Positions 11,280 to 22,400 of a stretch of DNA of 64,000 nucleotides are shown in pieces. The notes beneath the pieces are model-generated. The model did no database searches. It was not told where the DNA came from and saw nothing but the letters and a program-made list of their open reading frames with translations. The stretch lies in NCBI RefSeq assembly GCF_004664715.2, contig NC_051072.1, forward strand, positions 35,162,142 to 35,226,141, written 5' to 3'. How positions within the stretch are numbered: the first letter of the stretch is position 1; every line of letters starts with the position of its first letter. The stretch is from Peromyscus leucopus (taxonomy: Eukaryota > Chordata > Mammalia > Rodentia > Cricetidae). The position numbers and the translations under genes are program-made.

Positions 11280-11445
11280 GGACTGGGCATGGTGGCACAC
11301 CCCTTTAATCCTAGCCCTTGGGAGGCAGAAGCAGGTGGATCTCTATGAGTTCAAGGCCAGCCTGGCCTACAAAGTGAGTTCTAGGACAGCCAAAGCTGTT
11401 ACACAGAGAAACTCTGTTTTGAAAAAACCAAACAGCAACAACCAC
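11280..11445 (+). mobile_element. B1 SINE
   Basis: Full-length B1 order: 'gggcatggtggcacacccct', 'ttgggaggcagaagcaggtg', 'ttcaaggccagcctgg', 'ttacacagagaaactctg', then an A-rich tail with CAA interruptions. Confidence 0.9.
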
Positions 11446-12727
11446 CACAAAACACCAAAAATAAAACCACACATCAGGTGAATATGAAGTATGAATTGTT
11501 CAAATATGAGGCCGGATCTTCCCAGGGAACAGATGTCAAACAAACTCGACCCTAAATCATTTCATGAAGAGATTGTTGAGAGGTATGGTCAGGATGAAAA
11601 GAAGCAGTAAAGTTGCCGGCACATCCACGGCTTGGCAGAGAAGTCACTGCCGGTCCCTCTGAGAGCTGAAGGAGCAAGCGAGGGAGACTGATGAGCTCAG
11701 AGTAGTTGCTGAGCAGGTTACTGTCTCACACAACGTAGAGTGTTAGATGCAGCTGATGCCATGCCACTAACTTGGTAGGGAGAGGAAGAGAGCAAGCACC
11801 CAGTTCCTCCCAGACCCTCTGATTCTTGCTAGTGTACCTCATTACTTCCGGTGTCTGTGGGCACCTCTCATTGGTTGATTTGATTGGAAGCCTGGTTGAG
11901 GCAGGCTGTAGAAGCCAGCCTCTCGGGGATCAGAGCCCAAACAGAGAGAAGTGGATGAGGCATCTGAGGATGGGGAGCAAGGGGGAGACTAAAAGCAAAC
12001 TGGGTATTTAGTGTGGATTAGAGAATTATCACTAATTGTTAGGTGCGATAATGGTATTGCAATTATCAGAGAATGAATGGCTTTAGGTGTTTTTTAAAAT
12101 GCATGCTAGAGTATTAAAGGATAAAGTGTCATGATGTCTCATATTTGTTTTGAAATGGTTCCGCAGATTAGGCCAGTTAAATGAAATATATACACAAAAT
12201 AAATATAGAAACAAGCATATTGGACTTTTTTTTTCTTTTCTAATGCCAGCTTTGCACATTCAGGCTCTAATTATGTTGCACATGAAGATGTAGTTTTTGT
12301 CCCTTTTTCCTAAGCCCAATACCCAAAACATGACATTTGTGAATGTCTCATGCACACACTCCTTTCTTACTGATGATCATATTTCCTGGTATTTGAAGTA
12401 ACCTTCTATCATAAAGACATTAATTACATTTTAAAAAGAACAAGAAAAACTGTCAGGGATAAAGAAGGTTATCCACAAATAATAAAGTAGTCAGTCCAAG
12501 AAACCTAGAAGAGCTTTTAACTTAATCTAACATTTAATTTAAAGTGCTTCATGCTGGATTTCATATATTGAAGCTTTAAAAGTCAACTAAACATAGAGTA
12601 GCAATGGCTAGAGATTGGAAAGGGTGTGGGGAACCGGAGGATGACAACTGAGGTTGGTACAGACTATATATACGTGTAGAGGCATCAGTCTGAACCTCAC
12701 TAATATGAATAGTTCATACCCATTCAT
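11446..12727. other. Unique intergenic DNA
   Basis: 1.3 kb with no gene or repeat family recognised. The frame at 11826-12011 (61 codons) lacks motifs. Confidence 0.5.
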
Positions 12728-12960
12728 AAAAATGAACAAATCAAACCCCAGGTGAGTAAAAGAAGTAACTTCTGAAAAAGCAGAAGTAAAATAATAATGG
12801 AAAACAGAAAATCAGCAAAATCAAAGTTGTTTCTCTTAAAATATTAATAAAACCGATTGACCTCGAGACAGACTAAATCCAAAAAGACAATGGAGATGAC
12901 TAAAAGAAGAGATGTGTACTCAGATCCCATGGACATTAAAGATAAAATTGTATTATGAAC
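12728..12960 (+). mobile_element. Old L1 ORF2 fragment
   Basis: A-rich strand with 'aacaaatcaaaccccaggtg', 'aaatcagcaaaatcaaag', 'tattaataaaaccgattgac' and 'gagacagactaaatcc', matching the KINKIDKPLARLT-type region of L1 ORF2. Frame-broken and short. Confidence 0.5.
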
Positions 12961-12998
12961 GTTGTATCCTGTCTCCAATATGCCATAAATTTCTTGAT

Positions 12999-13365
12999 GC
13001 CTGTGGTGGTTTGAAAGAAATTGGCCCCCAAAGGGAGTGGCACTGTTAGGAGATGGAGCCTTGTTAGAGTAGGTGTGGCCTTGTTGGAGGAAGTGTGTCA
13101 CTGTGGAGGTGGGCTTTGCGGTCTCATATATGCTCAAGATACCGCCCAGTGTCTCAGTTCATTTCCTGTTGCCTGCTTATCAACTTGTGGCAGCTCCTCC
13201 TCCAGCACCATGTCTGCCTGCATGCTGCCATGCTCCCTGCCATGATGATAATGGACTGAACCTCTGAAACTGTAAACCGCCTTCTCAAATTAAATGTTTT
13301 CCTTTATAAGAGTTGCCTGTGGTCATAGTGTCTCTTCACAGCAATAGAAACCCTAATTGAAACAA
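12999..13365 (+). mobile_element. MaLR-type LTR (MT/ORR1-like)
   Basis: Near full-length sister of the LTR at 5946 on the same strand: 'ctgtggtggtttgaaagaaa' to 'gcaatagaaaccctaattga'. It carries the same 'gataatggactgaacctctg' and 'ttaaatgttttcctttataa' segments. Confidence 0.7.
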
Positions 13366-13672
13366 TGGTACAGCTTTTTGTCTTATTCCTGAGCACCTAC
13401 TATGTGCCTTCTAATGCTCCATAAAGTACGCTGTGATTTCTTTTTGTTACCAGACCTAAATCCATCTACTCATTACTTAAGAGTCAGTACATAGGAAATG
13501 AATACATGGGAACTAAGAGGTCTTAGATTTATTCAAATGCTGGCACCCTAGAAAGATGGTGCTGTCCTCAGCTGCTTCCCCCTGAAAAAGACCACCTTTG
13601 GGAACTCAGGCATGGAAACGGTTTTTATACTGACTGAGAGGAGATGCATGGAGCAAGGGCAGAAAACATGGG
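13366..13672. other. Short unique stretch
   Basis: A short 'gagcacctactatgtgcc' string at 13391-13408 resembles an ancient mammalian repeat core, too short to call. Otherwise nothing recognised. Confidence 0.4.
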
Positions 13673-14090
13673 CTGGTTAGTTTTAACCGTCAAGTGAACA
13701 CGACCTGGAGTCACCCAAGAGGACGATCTTCATGCGGAATTTTCTAGATCAAGTTGGATGGCAGGTAGATCTGTGAGAGGAATTGTCTTGATTGTTAGGT
13801 GATGTAGGAAGACCCAGTCCACTCCAGGAGACGCTGTTCTGTAGGTTTAGTCTTAAACTGGGCAATAGGAAAGAGAGAAAGCCAGTAAGCAAACAGGCAA
13901 CATGGATGTTTCAGTTTCTCTCAGCTCTTGATGGTGGGTGTGATATGACTAGCTGCTTGAGTTCCTGCCTTGACTTTCCCAAAAGTAGGAGCTGTAACCT
14001 AGAGCTGTAAGCTAGATAAACCCTTCCTCTGCAGTGTTTCTTCCTGGTCTGGGTATGTCATCACATCAACAGAAATGAAACCAGAGCAAG
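13673..14090 (+). mobile_element. MaLR-type LTR, second subfamily
   Basis: Contains 'ctggttagttttaaccgtca', 'ttgtcttgattgttaggtga', 'gaagacccagtccactcc', 'ctagctgcttgagttcctgc', 'aagctagataaacccttcc' and 'catcacatcaacagaaatga', in the order expected of an MT-type LTR. Diverged, no internal coding region. Confidence 0.6.
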
Positions 14091-14223
14091 GAATATGTGA
14101 CAGTATGTTCTTCATCATCTGGGACTGAGACATGTATTTTTTTTTCCTTCTTTAGGTTGAACATGTCAATCAAACTTAACAAGGAATATGTGATAGTATG
14201 TTCATCATCTGGGACTGAGACAT
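14088..14223. repeat. Local tandem duplication, about 93-bp period
   Basis: A segment of about 45 bp starting aaggaatatgtga at 14088-14133 recurs at 14181-14223 with two small changes (c/t substitution and a 3-bp gap). Confidence 0.85.
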
Positions 14224-14602
14224 AAATTCTTTAGGCAAACAGTATATTTTTTGAAAGTTAAACCTCACAGCCATTTACATTCCTTGTGTTAAGTAATGGA
14301 CCAAAGAATAACGGTGCTATGTAGTGTGGTATAATATGGAGGTCACTGGATGTTCTGTGTTCTGTAGATCTAAATAAATATTTCTTAGTAATCCGTATCT
14401 CAGTTTCTTAGGTCGTTTCCTCTTTAGAATTATGAATGGTGGGAAAAGGATGTAGAAATGAAAGGATAACTCGGGAATAAGCCTCGGTTATAATATTGAT
14501 ACTCAAAACTAAACTCTGGAAGAGGTAGAAAATGGAGAGACTAGAGGAAGTTAGAAAGAAGTTATAGCAGGTGGTTGAGTGTGGGTGAAGTCTCAAACAT
14601 GA
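14224..14602. other. Short unique stretch
   Basis: Nothing recognised. Confidence 0.5.
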
Positions 14603-14998
14603 CTGTCTTAGTTAGAGTCTCTGTTGCTGTGACAGAGTACCATGGCCCAAAGCAAGTTGAGGAGAAAAGGGTTTTTTCAGCTTACACTTCACATCACTGT
14701 TCATCATCAAAGGAAGTCAGGACAGGAACTCAAGCAAGACAGGAACCTGGAGGCAGGAGCTGACGCAGAGGCCATGGAGGAGTGCTGCTTCCTGGTTTGC
14801 TACTCAGTCTGCTTTCTTACAGAACCCAGGACCACCAGTCCAGAAGTGGCACCATCCACCATGGGCTGGGCCCTCCCCCATTGATCACTAACTGAGAAAA
14901 TGCCTTCCAGCTGGATCTCATGGAGGCATTTCCTCAACTGAGGCTCCTTCCTCTCTGATGACTCTAGCTTATGTCAATGACACACAAAACCAGCCAGT
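14603..14998 (-). mobile_element. MaLR-type LTR, antisense (third subfamily)
   Basis: Reads 'gactgtcttagttagagtct', 'gtcaggacaggaactcaagc', 'cctggaggcaggagctgacg', 'aacccaggaccaccagtcc', 'gaaaatgccttccagctgg' and 'gatgactctagcttatgtca'. The same LTR occurs at 29962-30354, also antisense. Confidence 0.75.
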
Positions 14999-15047
14999 CC
15001 AGTGACCTTTGGAAAAGAAGAAGGGAAGGGCAAGGGTGAGATGGTAA

Positions 15048-15232
15048 TGCATGTCTTTTTTTTTTTTTTTTTTGGTTTTTCGAAACAGGGTTTCTCTGTG
15101 TAGCTTTGTGTCTTTTCCTGGAACTCACTTGGTAGTCCAGGCTGGCCTCGAACTCACCAAGATCCGCCTGCCTCTGCCTCCCGAGTGCTGGGATTAAAGG
15201 CATGTGCCACCACTGCCCGGTGCATGTCTTTT
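15048..15232 (-). mobile_element. B1 SINE, antisense, with 12-bp TSD
   Basis: Identical tgcatgtctttt duplications at 15048-15059 and 15221-15232 bracket a full-length reverse B1 with poly(T) at the left. The 'gtgtagctttgtgtcttttc' variant is the cricetid-like right end. Low divergence and an intact TSD suggest a relatively recent insertion. Confidence 0.95.
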
Positions 15233-15240
15233 GACATAAA

Positions 15241-15297
15241 ATCTCTCTCTGTCTCTCTGTCTCTGTCTCTGTCTCTGTCTCTCTCTGTCTCTCTATG

Positions 15298-15362
<65 letters not shown>
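15241..15362. repeat. Compound (TCTCTG)n-(TC)n-(CA)n microsatellite
   Basis: Pyrimidine-rich TCTG/TC units from 15242, pure TC from about 15305 to 15329, then (CA)n to 15361. It sits about 10 bp after the B1 right flank. Confidence 0.9.
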
Positions 15363-15364
<2 letters not shown>

Positions 15365-15556
15365 AAAGGGCTGTCACACAGGAGATTCACTCTAGGATTA
15401 GTGAGAAGTCTTACGATAGGGAGAGCTAAAGTCCCCGAGATCTGGGATTCCTCTAAGTGAAGATAGCCACCAAGTGGTCCTTGTCGTTCTGACAAAATAG
15501 CAAGAGTCCAGAGAATTCAAGCGTCAAGGTCCAGGGATGAGAGCAGGCCTATATTA
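15363..15556. other. Short unique stretch
   Basis: Nothing recognised. Confidence 0.5.
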
Positions 15557-15712
15557 GGAGGAGGAGGAGAGGAGGAGGAGGAGGAGGAGAGGAGGAGGGG
15601 GGAGAAGCGGAGAAGGAGAAGGAGAGGAGGAGAAGGAGAGGGGAGGAGGAGAGGAGAAGGAGAGGGGGAGGAGGAGAAGAGGAGGGAGGAGAAGGGAGGA
15701 AGAGGGAGAAGA
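15557..15712. repeat. (GGA)n-type homopurine tract
   Basis: About 155 bp composed almost only of A and G on the + strand in GGA, GGAGA and GGGGA units. Such tracts can adopt triplex (H-DNA) structure. Open frames through it on the minus strand give only P/L/S-rich low-complexity peptides. Confidence 0.9.
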
Positions 15713-15984
15713 GTACAGAAGCCAGACAGGGAAGCCAGTAAGAAAATACTCAATACAAGATTCAAAATATCTGTACTGGCAGATTCGGGTATACCAATGT
15801 GGGCTGATAAAGATGAACATTTCTGGAAATTCTGGATTCCATGTAGGATGGTATCACTTCAAATGTGCTTGTGTTAACATCATATGCTCACATATAAGAG
15901 ATTAATACTGAGAGTTTCACATATGCTGGCCTCTCTTTCATGCATCGCCTATATAAACAATTAAAACTCACACCACCCAAACAC

Positions 15985-16190
15985 TTATCCTCCCCGTGTC
16001 CCCGATGAAGAAAGTTAAGAGGGTGTTAATTGGTCTAAAAATGATTCCCTGCGTGTGGGCCTCCCAGAAAAGAAGATCTGGCTACCTGCCAAGTTTCATG
16101 GACAACAACCTGAAAGGCAGGCTTGCCTGGCTAACAGGGGATTCAAACCCAGATAACCTGAGTCCTCGCCTCACAGGAGCTGGGGTTTTG
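15985..16190 (+). mobile_element. Probable MIR SINE
   Basis: The core-like 'gatgaagaaagttaagagg' and the tail 'ggggattcaaacccagataa' followed by 'cctgagtcctcg' match the MIR order. Strongly diverged. Confidence 0.45.
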
Positions 16191-16540
16191 CCCAGGCTTG
16201 AAAGTTGAGCTGATGGTTCTGCCACTGCCTTCTACTTCAGCCCCCTGATCTTGCAAGCAGAACACCAAGGCGCTAACTTCAGCCACAGATGCTAAGCTGA
16301 ACGCACGGGACTGCAGTCAAAATGCCACCCCATCCTACCGCGATTGAATTCCAGGTCCTGACCATGCCAAGGTGGAGCCAGGGCTTTTCTGGCCTTCCAA
16401 CTGAGAAGCTCTCGAACCAATAGTGTCAGGAGTGTGTCTCTCCCTTCTGAAGTATGATATCCAGCTCCACGGACTGCCATATGCTGTCTCAGTGGAGTAA
16501 CTGGAGACTCACACCTCTGCTTGATTTCTCCTCTCCAATG
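16191..16540. other. Unique DNA
   Basis: Somewhat GC-richer than its neighbours. Frames on both strands of 60-87 codons without motifs. Confidence 0.45.
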
Positions 16541-16665
16541 AGACTGTTGCTCCATTTGCCATTATATAAACAGCAAACTAAAGCTTGGAGAAGAACTTGC
16601 CAAGATCGCATAGCCATATGGCTAATAAGTGCTTGAATTGAGGTACGAACTCAGACAGCTGTGTC
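16541..16665 (+). mobile_element. MIR SINE
   Basis: Shows 'ctccatttgccattatataa', 'aactaaagcttggagaagaa', 'cttgccaagatcgcatagcc' and 'gtacgaactcagacagctg', colinear with the MIR segment around 'aactgaggctcagagagg' and 'cttgcccaaggtcacacagc'. Confidence 0.65.
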
Positions 16666-17311
16666 CAGATTGGACCACACCCGATGTGTGAGTGTGAGTG
16701 GGTTGGGTGGCTTTTGTGCCCCATGTCTTTGCATTTCTCCATACTGTATGGCACAGAGAGACTTTGCACATTCATTCTCAATAGATATGCGGACTCTAAA
16801 AGTGATAGGAAGACATGAGAGAGAAAAACCTGGAAGCCACTCATGAAGCCAGAGCAGAAAATTTTCTACAAATATTACAGGTGCTTTGTATTTAACTGCT
16901 AAAATGTTTTGAATTTGAACTCACGTTTAAAACTTATTATATCTGTCAGTTAAATGTAAGAGCCAATAAATGACAAATTCTGCTTTCCAATACTGGGGAT
17001 GTGATCCTTTAATCCAAGACTTAAGAGTGTACATAATCAATGTTAAACTGTGTAACTGACTTCAAGAGCTTCCAGAGATAAGGATGGATATGGAGAAGTT
17101 GGCAGGAAGCTTTCACAAATTGATTCTTGAATAGAATTAGGAAGAACAGTATTTGTATAGAGGAAAAGAAAAGGAGGAGTTGCCCATGGATATAATAAAA
17201 AAAATCACGTTGAAGAAATAAACACAGAGGATTTGATGGACAAGTGGGGCAGAAGCTTGCTCTTTATTAGAGGATTCAAGGTTAGAAAGAAATATGATGG
17301 AACACAGTCTT
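16666..17311. other. Unique intergenic DNA
   Basis: Nothing recognised. Confidence 0.5.
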
Positions 17312-17715
17312 CGTTACATGTCTATTGCTGTGATAAGACACTATGTTATGACCAAGGCAACCTTTAAAGAGAAAGCATTTAATTGGGGCTTGTTGACAGT
17401 GCCAGAGAGTGAGGCCATGACCAGCATGATAGGGAGCTGGCAGCAGGCAGGCAGGCTGGCCAGCACTGGAGCAGTAGCTGGAGCTTACATATCTGAAAGC
17501 TGGAGGGAGGGAGGGAGGGAGGGAGGGAGGGAGGGAGGGAGGGAGGGAGCACTAGCCTTGCATAGGCTTTTGAAACCTCAAAGCCCACCCCCAGTGACAC
17601 ACCCCTACAACAAAGCCACACCTCCTAACCCTTTCCAAAGCAGTTCCACCAAGTAGGGACCAAGCATTCAAACATCTGAGTCCATAGGGGCCATTCTTCT
17701 TCAAACCATTACAAC
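17312..17715 (-). mobile_element. MaLR-type LTR, antisense, with an internal GGGA expansion
   Basis: Same family as 7173 and 60354: 'catgtctattgctgtgataa', 'gcaggcaggcaggctggcc', 'aggcttttgaaacctcaaag', 'ccacacctcctaacccttt'. A pure GGGA/GAGG tetranucleotide tract at about 17503-17548 lies inside it, at a position that is short in the sister copies. Confidence 0.7.
17503..17548. repeat. (GGGA)n microsatellite inside an LTR
   Basis: About 11 tetranucleotide units. G-rich strand on +. Confidence 0.9.
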
Positions 17716-18702
17716 ATAGCATCTGTTTCCAGTGCAGTGAAGGTAGAATGGACCACAGAGTTCATGGCAGGCAGAAAGACACAATGAAAACACAAAACAC
17801 TAAACATGTCTTGCCAAAATGAAAGGGATAATGATATCCAGATGGATTGAAAGAAAGACCAGGAGGTTATTTATGGACTTCCAGCACCATAATGAAGAGA
17901 AATGCTCCTCCCACTACCAACACTAGAAAATTTGGAATGAAATATTTATGAGTGCTGGGCAATAATAATGTTAAAAGGCATGAGGGTGAGGGTAATGCAA
18001 TGGATGCATGAAAGATGGGAACAGAGGAGATCATATTAAAAGATCCTGAGGAATTGAAATGCAATATATATACTGACCTAAAAATAAAGTACTAAAAGGA
18101 TAGGAGGAAAATATCATTTTCAATCCAGTGGGAGATCTAAAGTAAGCAATCCAAATAGAAGAAAAGAAACAGTACCTCTTGGACCATAACAACAGACTAT
18201 GTGTTTATCTTTTGGTATCCATGGGGAATTGGTTCTATGATCCCTTGCAGTTATTCCTTGTGGATGCTCAAATCTCTTCTTATAAAAAGCTATATTTGCA
18301 TACAATTTACATATACAATTTGCATATAAACCACATATATCCTCTCATACATTTCAGACTATCTCTAGGTTACTTATAATACTGCACACATTTTAAATAT
18401 TATGTAAATGGTTTTTATGCCATATTGTTTAGAGAGTAACAGAAAAAAAGCCTGTACCTCCTCAATATAGTTGAGCTTTTCCTTGACTAATTTCCATCTC
18501 TTATTAGTTGAATCCATGATGCTAATTTCACAGACATCGAGAGAAGACTGTAACATGAATGGAGGCCTTTCCATGTAAGGGCGAGAAGGACACATATCAA
18601 CTCTCAGTAGCGGTTTCTTCTGAACGTGTTAAAAGTAGGGAGAGGGAAAATGAATGGACCAAGGAGATAACTTTAAAAGACTTCAGCCCGCTCCATAGTA
18701 TG
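17716..18702. other. AT-rich unique DNA
   Basis: No gene or repeat family recognised. Includes an ATA/CAT-rich stretch at 18295-18345. Confidence 0.5.
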
Positions 18703-18704
18703 AC

Positions 18705-18780
<76 letters not shown>
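18703..18780. repeat. (GATT)n-(TG)n compound microsatellite
   Basis: About nine GATT units (18703-18738) run straight into about 21 TG units. The TG end abuts a B4 SINE. Confidence 0.95.
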
Positions 18781-18782
<2 letters not shown>

Positions 18783-19135
18783 AACCAGAAGACACTGGCT
18801 ATCTTTGCCTATCACTCTTTATCCAGTTCCTTTAAGACAGTACCTCACACTGAACTTGAAGCTTGGTGTTTCAGCTGGGCTGCTGGCCAGAAAACTTCTG
18901 AGATCTGGCTTTCTGCCACTCAGCCCCAATGCTGGGGTTACATGCATGTTTATTTTTTGAGACAGGGATTCACTCTGTCACTTTGGCTGTCCTGGAACTC
19001 ACTCTGTAGACCAGGCTGGCCTTGAACTCAAGTTTTTTTGTTGTTGTTCTTTTGTTTTCAATGTGGTTGTTGGGGATTCAAGCTTAAGCCCTCCTGCTTA
19101 CAGAGCAAACGCCCACTGAGCCATTTCCTCAGCCT
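18781..19135 (-). mobile_element. B4 SINE, antisense, with a nested B1
   Basis: From the TG tail: a B1-like B4 segment ('ccagaagacactggc', 'cacactgaacttgaagct', 'ccccaatgctggggttacat'), then a separate antisense B1 (18955-19032), then the ID-like head ('gttggggattcaagctt', 'actgagccatttcctcagcc'). Confidence 0.65.
18955..19032 (-). mobile_element. B1 fragment nested in the B4, antisense
   Basis: 'ttttttgagacagggattca', 'ggctgtcctggaactcactc' and 'agaccaggctggccttgaac' are the 3' half of B1 in reverse, truncated at the right. Confidence 0.75.
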
Positions 19136-20172
19136 CCATAATGTGTTTCTTAAAAAAAAAAAAAAAAAAAACTAAAATAAATATATGCATCTCCTTGTTA
19201 AATCTCAGGATAAGCACACAGATGGCGTCATTCTATAATTTGGTGATGCATCATAAAATATTTGAAAAGCTTTCGGAGTCAACCGAAACCTGAGGCGAAC
19301 TGTTTGACTCGGCGTTACTCAGGCGGAGCCTCCTAATGTTACTTTGCACGTTCTCAAGCCTGGTGGAAATCCCCGAAGTCATATTCATGTAGATGTTGTG
19401 GAAACTAGATATGGGGGAAGAAGTCAACCAAGACTCGAAGATAACGATCTTCTTATTTTGTCCTTAGCTGTTGAAAACTCAGCAAGGCAGAGGCTGTAGA
19501 GGAGAGCTCTACCGGGAAGTCAAGGTCTAGGGGATTTGTTCTGCAGTCTGTTTATAGTGCCCTCTAGTGGTGGCTCTGCGGAGCTCTAACGGGGCGCTCG
19601 GCAGGAAAGTTAATTTTGTATTTATTTAGAACTTAAAAGCGAAGATGAGTTCGACTTCGTTTTTATAGTTAAGGACTATGAATAGTGCTTGGATTTTTTT
19701 TTTTTAGTTTTATGTTCATTCATCTTCTGCCAGAAAAGGATCGTGCTCTGTCCTTTTAAATGGGTTACATTTGTGTAGATAAATTCTACTAAACAGTAAG
19801 TTAATTGGTTAAATCCGTACAAGTAAAATGTTGTCAATGTAATACTCCAGAAATGTCGTACTTCATGAGAATTCCTTGGAGATTTTTCCATGGCCTCTCA
19901 TGATTAAGCCTCAAGGGAACACTGAGATAATATGAATTGGTTCTGGTTCCATATTAATCTGAATGGTGCTAATTCTTTGATGATCGGAGTCAACAACCCT
20001 ATAGCCAGATTATTGCTCCTTGTGTCCTTTACTTAAAACTTGACCTCAATCTCCTTTGAGATTAACACCTTCTAGGTCAGGTCAGTGGTTTTTTAATTGG
20101 GGGTACATGCTAAACCTACTGTCGTAAAGAACTATAATACACAGGTATTTAGGACTCACCCAAGACTTGCTT

Positions 20173-20175
<3 letters not shown>
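19136..20175. other. Unique DNA with a CpG-containing patch
   Basis: A poly(A) run lies at about 19151-19170. The segment 19260-19660 has scattered CpGs, unlike the AT-rich surroundings, and holds the CTCF-type motif listed separately. No exon recognised. Confidence 0.5.
19556..19570 (-). promoter_or_regulatory. CTCF-type binding motif
   Basis: On the minus strand the 15-mer reads ccactagagggcact, which fits the core consensus CCACYAGRKGGCRSY at every position. It is not inside a B2 or other repeat I can recognise. Occupancy is not shown by sequence alone. Confidence 0.5.

Positions 20176-20216
<41 letters not shown>
20176..20216. repeat. (TG)n microsatellite
   Basis: About 20 TG units at the tail of a B4 SINE. 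Confidence 0.95.
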
Positions 20217-20462
20217 GTCAGAGGCTGACATCAGGTGTCCTCCTGTATCCCCATCCTCTTTATATTTTTGGAGGCAGAGTCTCACATTGAATCAGGAACT
20301 CAGGAACTTATTAGATAAGCCCTGAATTCCAGGGCCTGCCTTTCTCCAGGATCACTCTCCCAGTTCTACATGTCACCGTGTCCAGCCTTTACATGGAGAT
20401 CTGAACTAGGGCCCTCATGTTCCTAGCAGGCACTTTACGGACTGAGCCCTCTCCCTAAGCCC
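20217..20462 (-). mobile_element. B4 SINE, antisense
   Basis: After the TG tail: 'aggtcagaggctgacatcag', a B1-like segment ('aggcagagtctcacattgaa', 'tccaggatcactctcccag'), and an ID-like head ('ggagatctgaactagggcc', 'ggcactttacggactgagcc'). Confidence 0.75.
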
Positions 20463-20557
20463 TCTGCTTGCTATTCATCATGTAGTGTTGGTACAGCCTT
20501 AACAAATGCTCAGAACATTCTTGGTGTAGTGTGTTATGTAAAAAACTATATTCTTTT

Positions 20558-20599
<42 letters not shown>
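20558..20599. repeat. (TG)n microsatellite
   Basis: About 20 TG units. No SINE recognised to its right. Confidence 0.95.
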
Positions 20600-20600
<1 letters not shown>

Positions 20601-22275
20601 CAGATACATGTGCTCACTTTGAAAACTGATCATCATTGTCCTTATAGATCTTTCATCTAAAAGCTTTTTGGGGTGGCGTTACCCTCATCTGGCATACCAC
20701 AGAAATATCAAAATTCCCTTCTCAGCTGTATAATTCTTATTACGATCACTCTGAAGGCCTGGCACTTCTAAAGTCATCAGTGATCCACTCTCAGATGTAG
20801 ATCCTTGGTGTTTTCTCCTCATGCTGTCCTTCAGGCTCTGCCCTTAGCGGCAGGCCAGTTTGTTCTGCAAGTAATTACTGTGTCCGAACACTGTGATCAC
20901 TTCAGGGACCTCCAGAACTCGAAGACACTGTTTTTATAGGTACTGCTGATGAGATCTGGTGTTGCCAAGCACCTCTACTGGGATAATAGGCTAAGTCTCA
21001 GGATGGGAAATAATTCCTTTCAAAGTCTACCAGAGTTTCCTTATCAGCTTCCAGAAGAGGGAAGCCAGGGCTCCCTCATTGCTCCTATGTGAGTAAGCGG
21101 GCTCACCTCCATGGCTTTGCTTACGTCACCAGATGCCATCTGCTCTTGTGTGTTAAGAATCTGATTCAGATTTCTGGTTTAAATGCTATCGATGTGCTCT
21201 CTTGCTCTTTAGAAATGATTGGTTGTGCGTTTCTTCATGTGAATGACCTGGAAAGATGCAGACTTTAACACGTCCCCAGTTCATTTTGAACCCTCATGGC
21301 AGGGAGAGTGGTATAGGCAGAGGGAAGTTATAAGATTCTGGAGGGCGGGGCAGGTTAGGAGATTAGGGAGGGACAGGGAGAAGTTAGGTTGGATTTCTGA
21401 AATACAAAATAGGATACTTCACAGCAAGTGTCTTTTTCCTCTTCCCTCACAACCGATGCTCAAACGGATGCTTCTAAGTCTGCGTCGGATTCTAAAAATC
21501 AATATTATTGCTAGGAAATATTTACTCATAATAATCATTGGAGTTTTATTACATTTTAATTTATAGAAAATATTATTTATTTCTTATTCTTTTAAATATC
21601 TTTTTAAAGTAAAAAACCAATAGGAAAAAGGAGAGTTGATTAACTGCTGTTCCTTACACCTCAAGAGCACACTTCTTTCCATACTATATCCTTACATAGC
21701 TTCATGTTTCTTTATGTGATCTCCTCTTGAGAGATGCTGCTCACTCAATAGTCCATACTGTATGCTAAACTAGGCAATAAATACATTTTGTTCAAAACAA
21801 AACCCAATAAAATGACCTTGAACTGTATTTGCGTTGGGAACAACAATCCATAGCTGGCATTTGCCCTACTGGCTAATTCTTTTCCAGGTGTACTGTTTGA
21901 GCTCCACACACTAATCAGCTCATGGGAGATTAAGGACTCTGTCCAGGAGTGTCATGATAATAGAGGAAAATGTGTTTCGTGGAAATCTCTAGAAATAAAA
22001 TATGGGAGAATGTCAGTATCAAATGCATGGACCAAACCAATTTTGTTTTGATGAAAGCTGGTTTAAATTGATGAAGGCTCTGCTGACAAGATTCAACACC
22101 AGCTCTTGCCATATACAAACGGGGTTGGTTCCTTCATTTTAAACACAGCTTCACTCTAATTCCATGGGATACACATGCATGATGCCTGGTTTTCCCCTCC
22201 ATTGTAGGGCCTTGGAGCATAGTCCTCTAATCTATGTGGAGGCCAACAGACACCTCCGCATGCTTCATATCCCAA
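20600..22275. other. 1.7 kb of unique DNA
   Basis: No gene or repeat family recognised. The largest open frame (21243-21566, 107 codons) lacks any motif. Confidence 0.5.
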
Positions 22276-22279
22276 CTCT

Positions 22280-22400
22280 CCTCTACAAGCAGCAACTTAA
22301 GCTCTCAGACCCTCAGCTTTCCCAGCTGGAAAATGGGCCCGAGTGTAGTCCTTAGCGTCGTTGTGAAGACTAGAGTGAACCACAGAGTTTCCTATTTTGC
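22280..22400 (-). mobile_element. MIR SINE, antisense-type orientation
   Basis: 'cttaagctctcagaccctca' followed by 'gctttcccagctggaaaatg' and 'gtcgttgtgaagactagagt' is colinear with the MIR stretch around 'cctcagtttcctcatctgta' and 'gttgttgtgaggattaaatg'. Orientation is relative to my memory of the consensus. Confidence 0.65.

Noticed and set aside
18732..19025. Cysteine/valine-repeat peptides (VCVCVC) in several frames
   Set aside because: Translations of (TG)n microsatellites; the same applies near 1736, 57499, 58376, 60960 and 62560.
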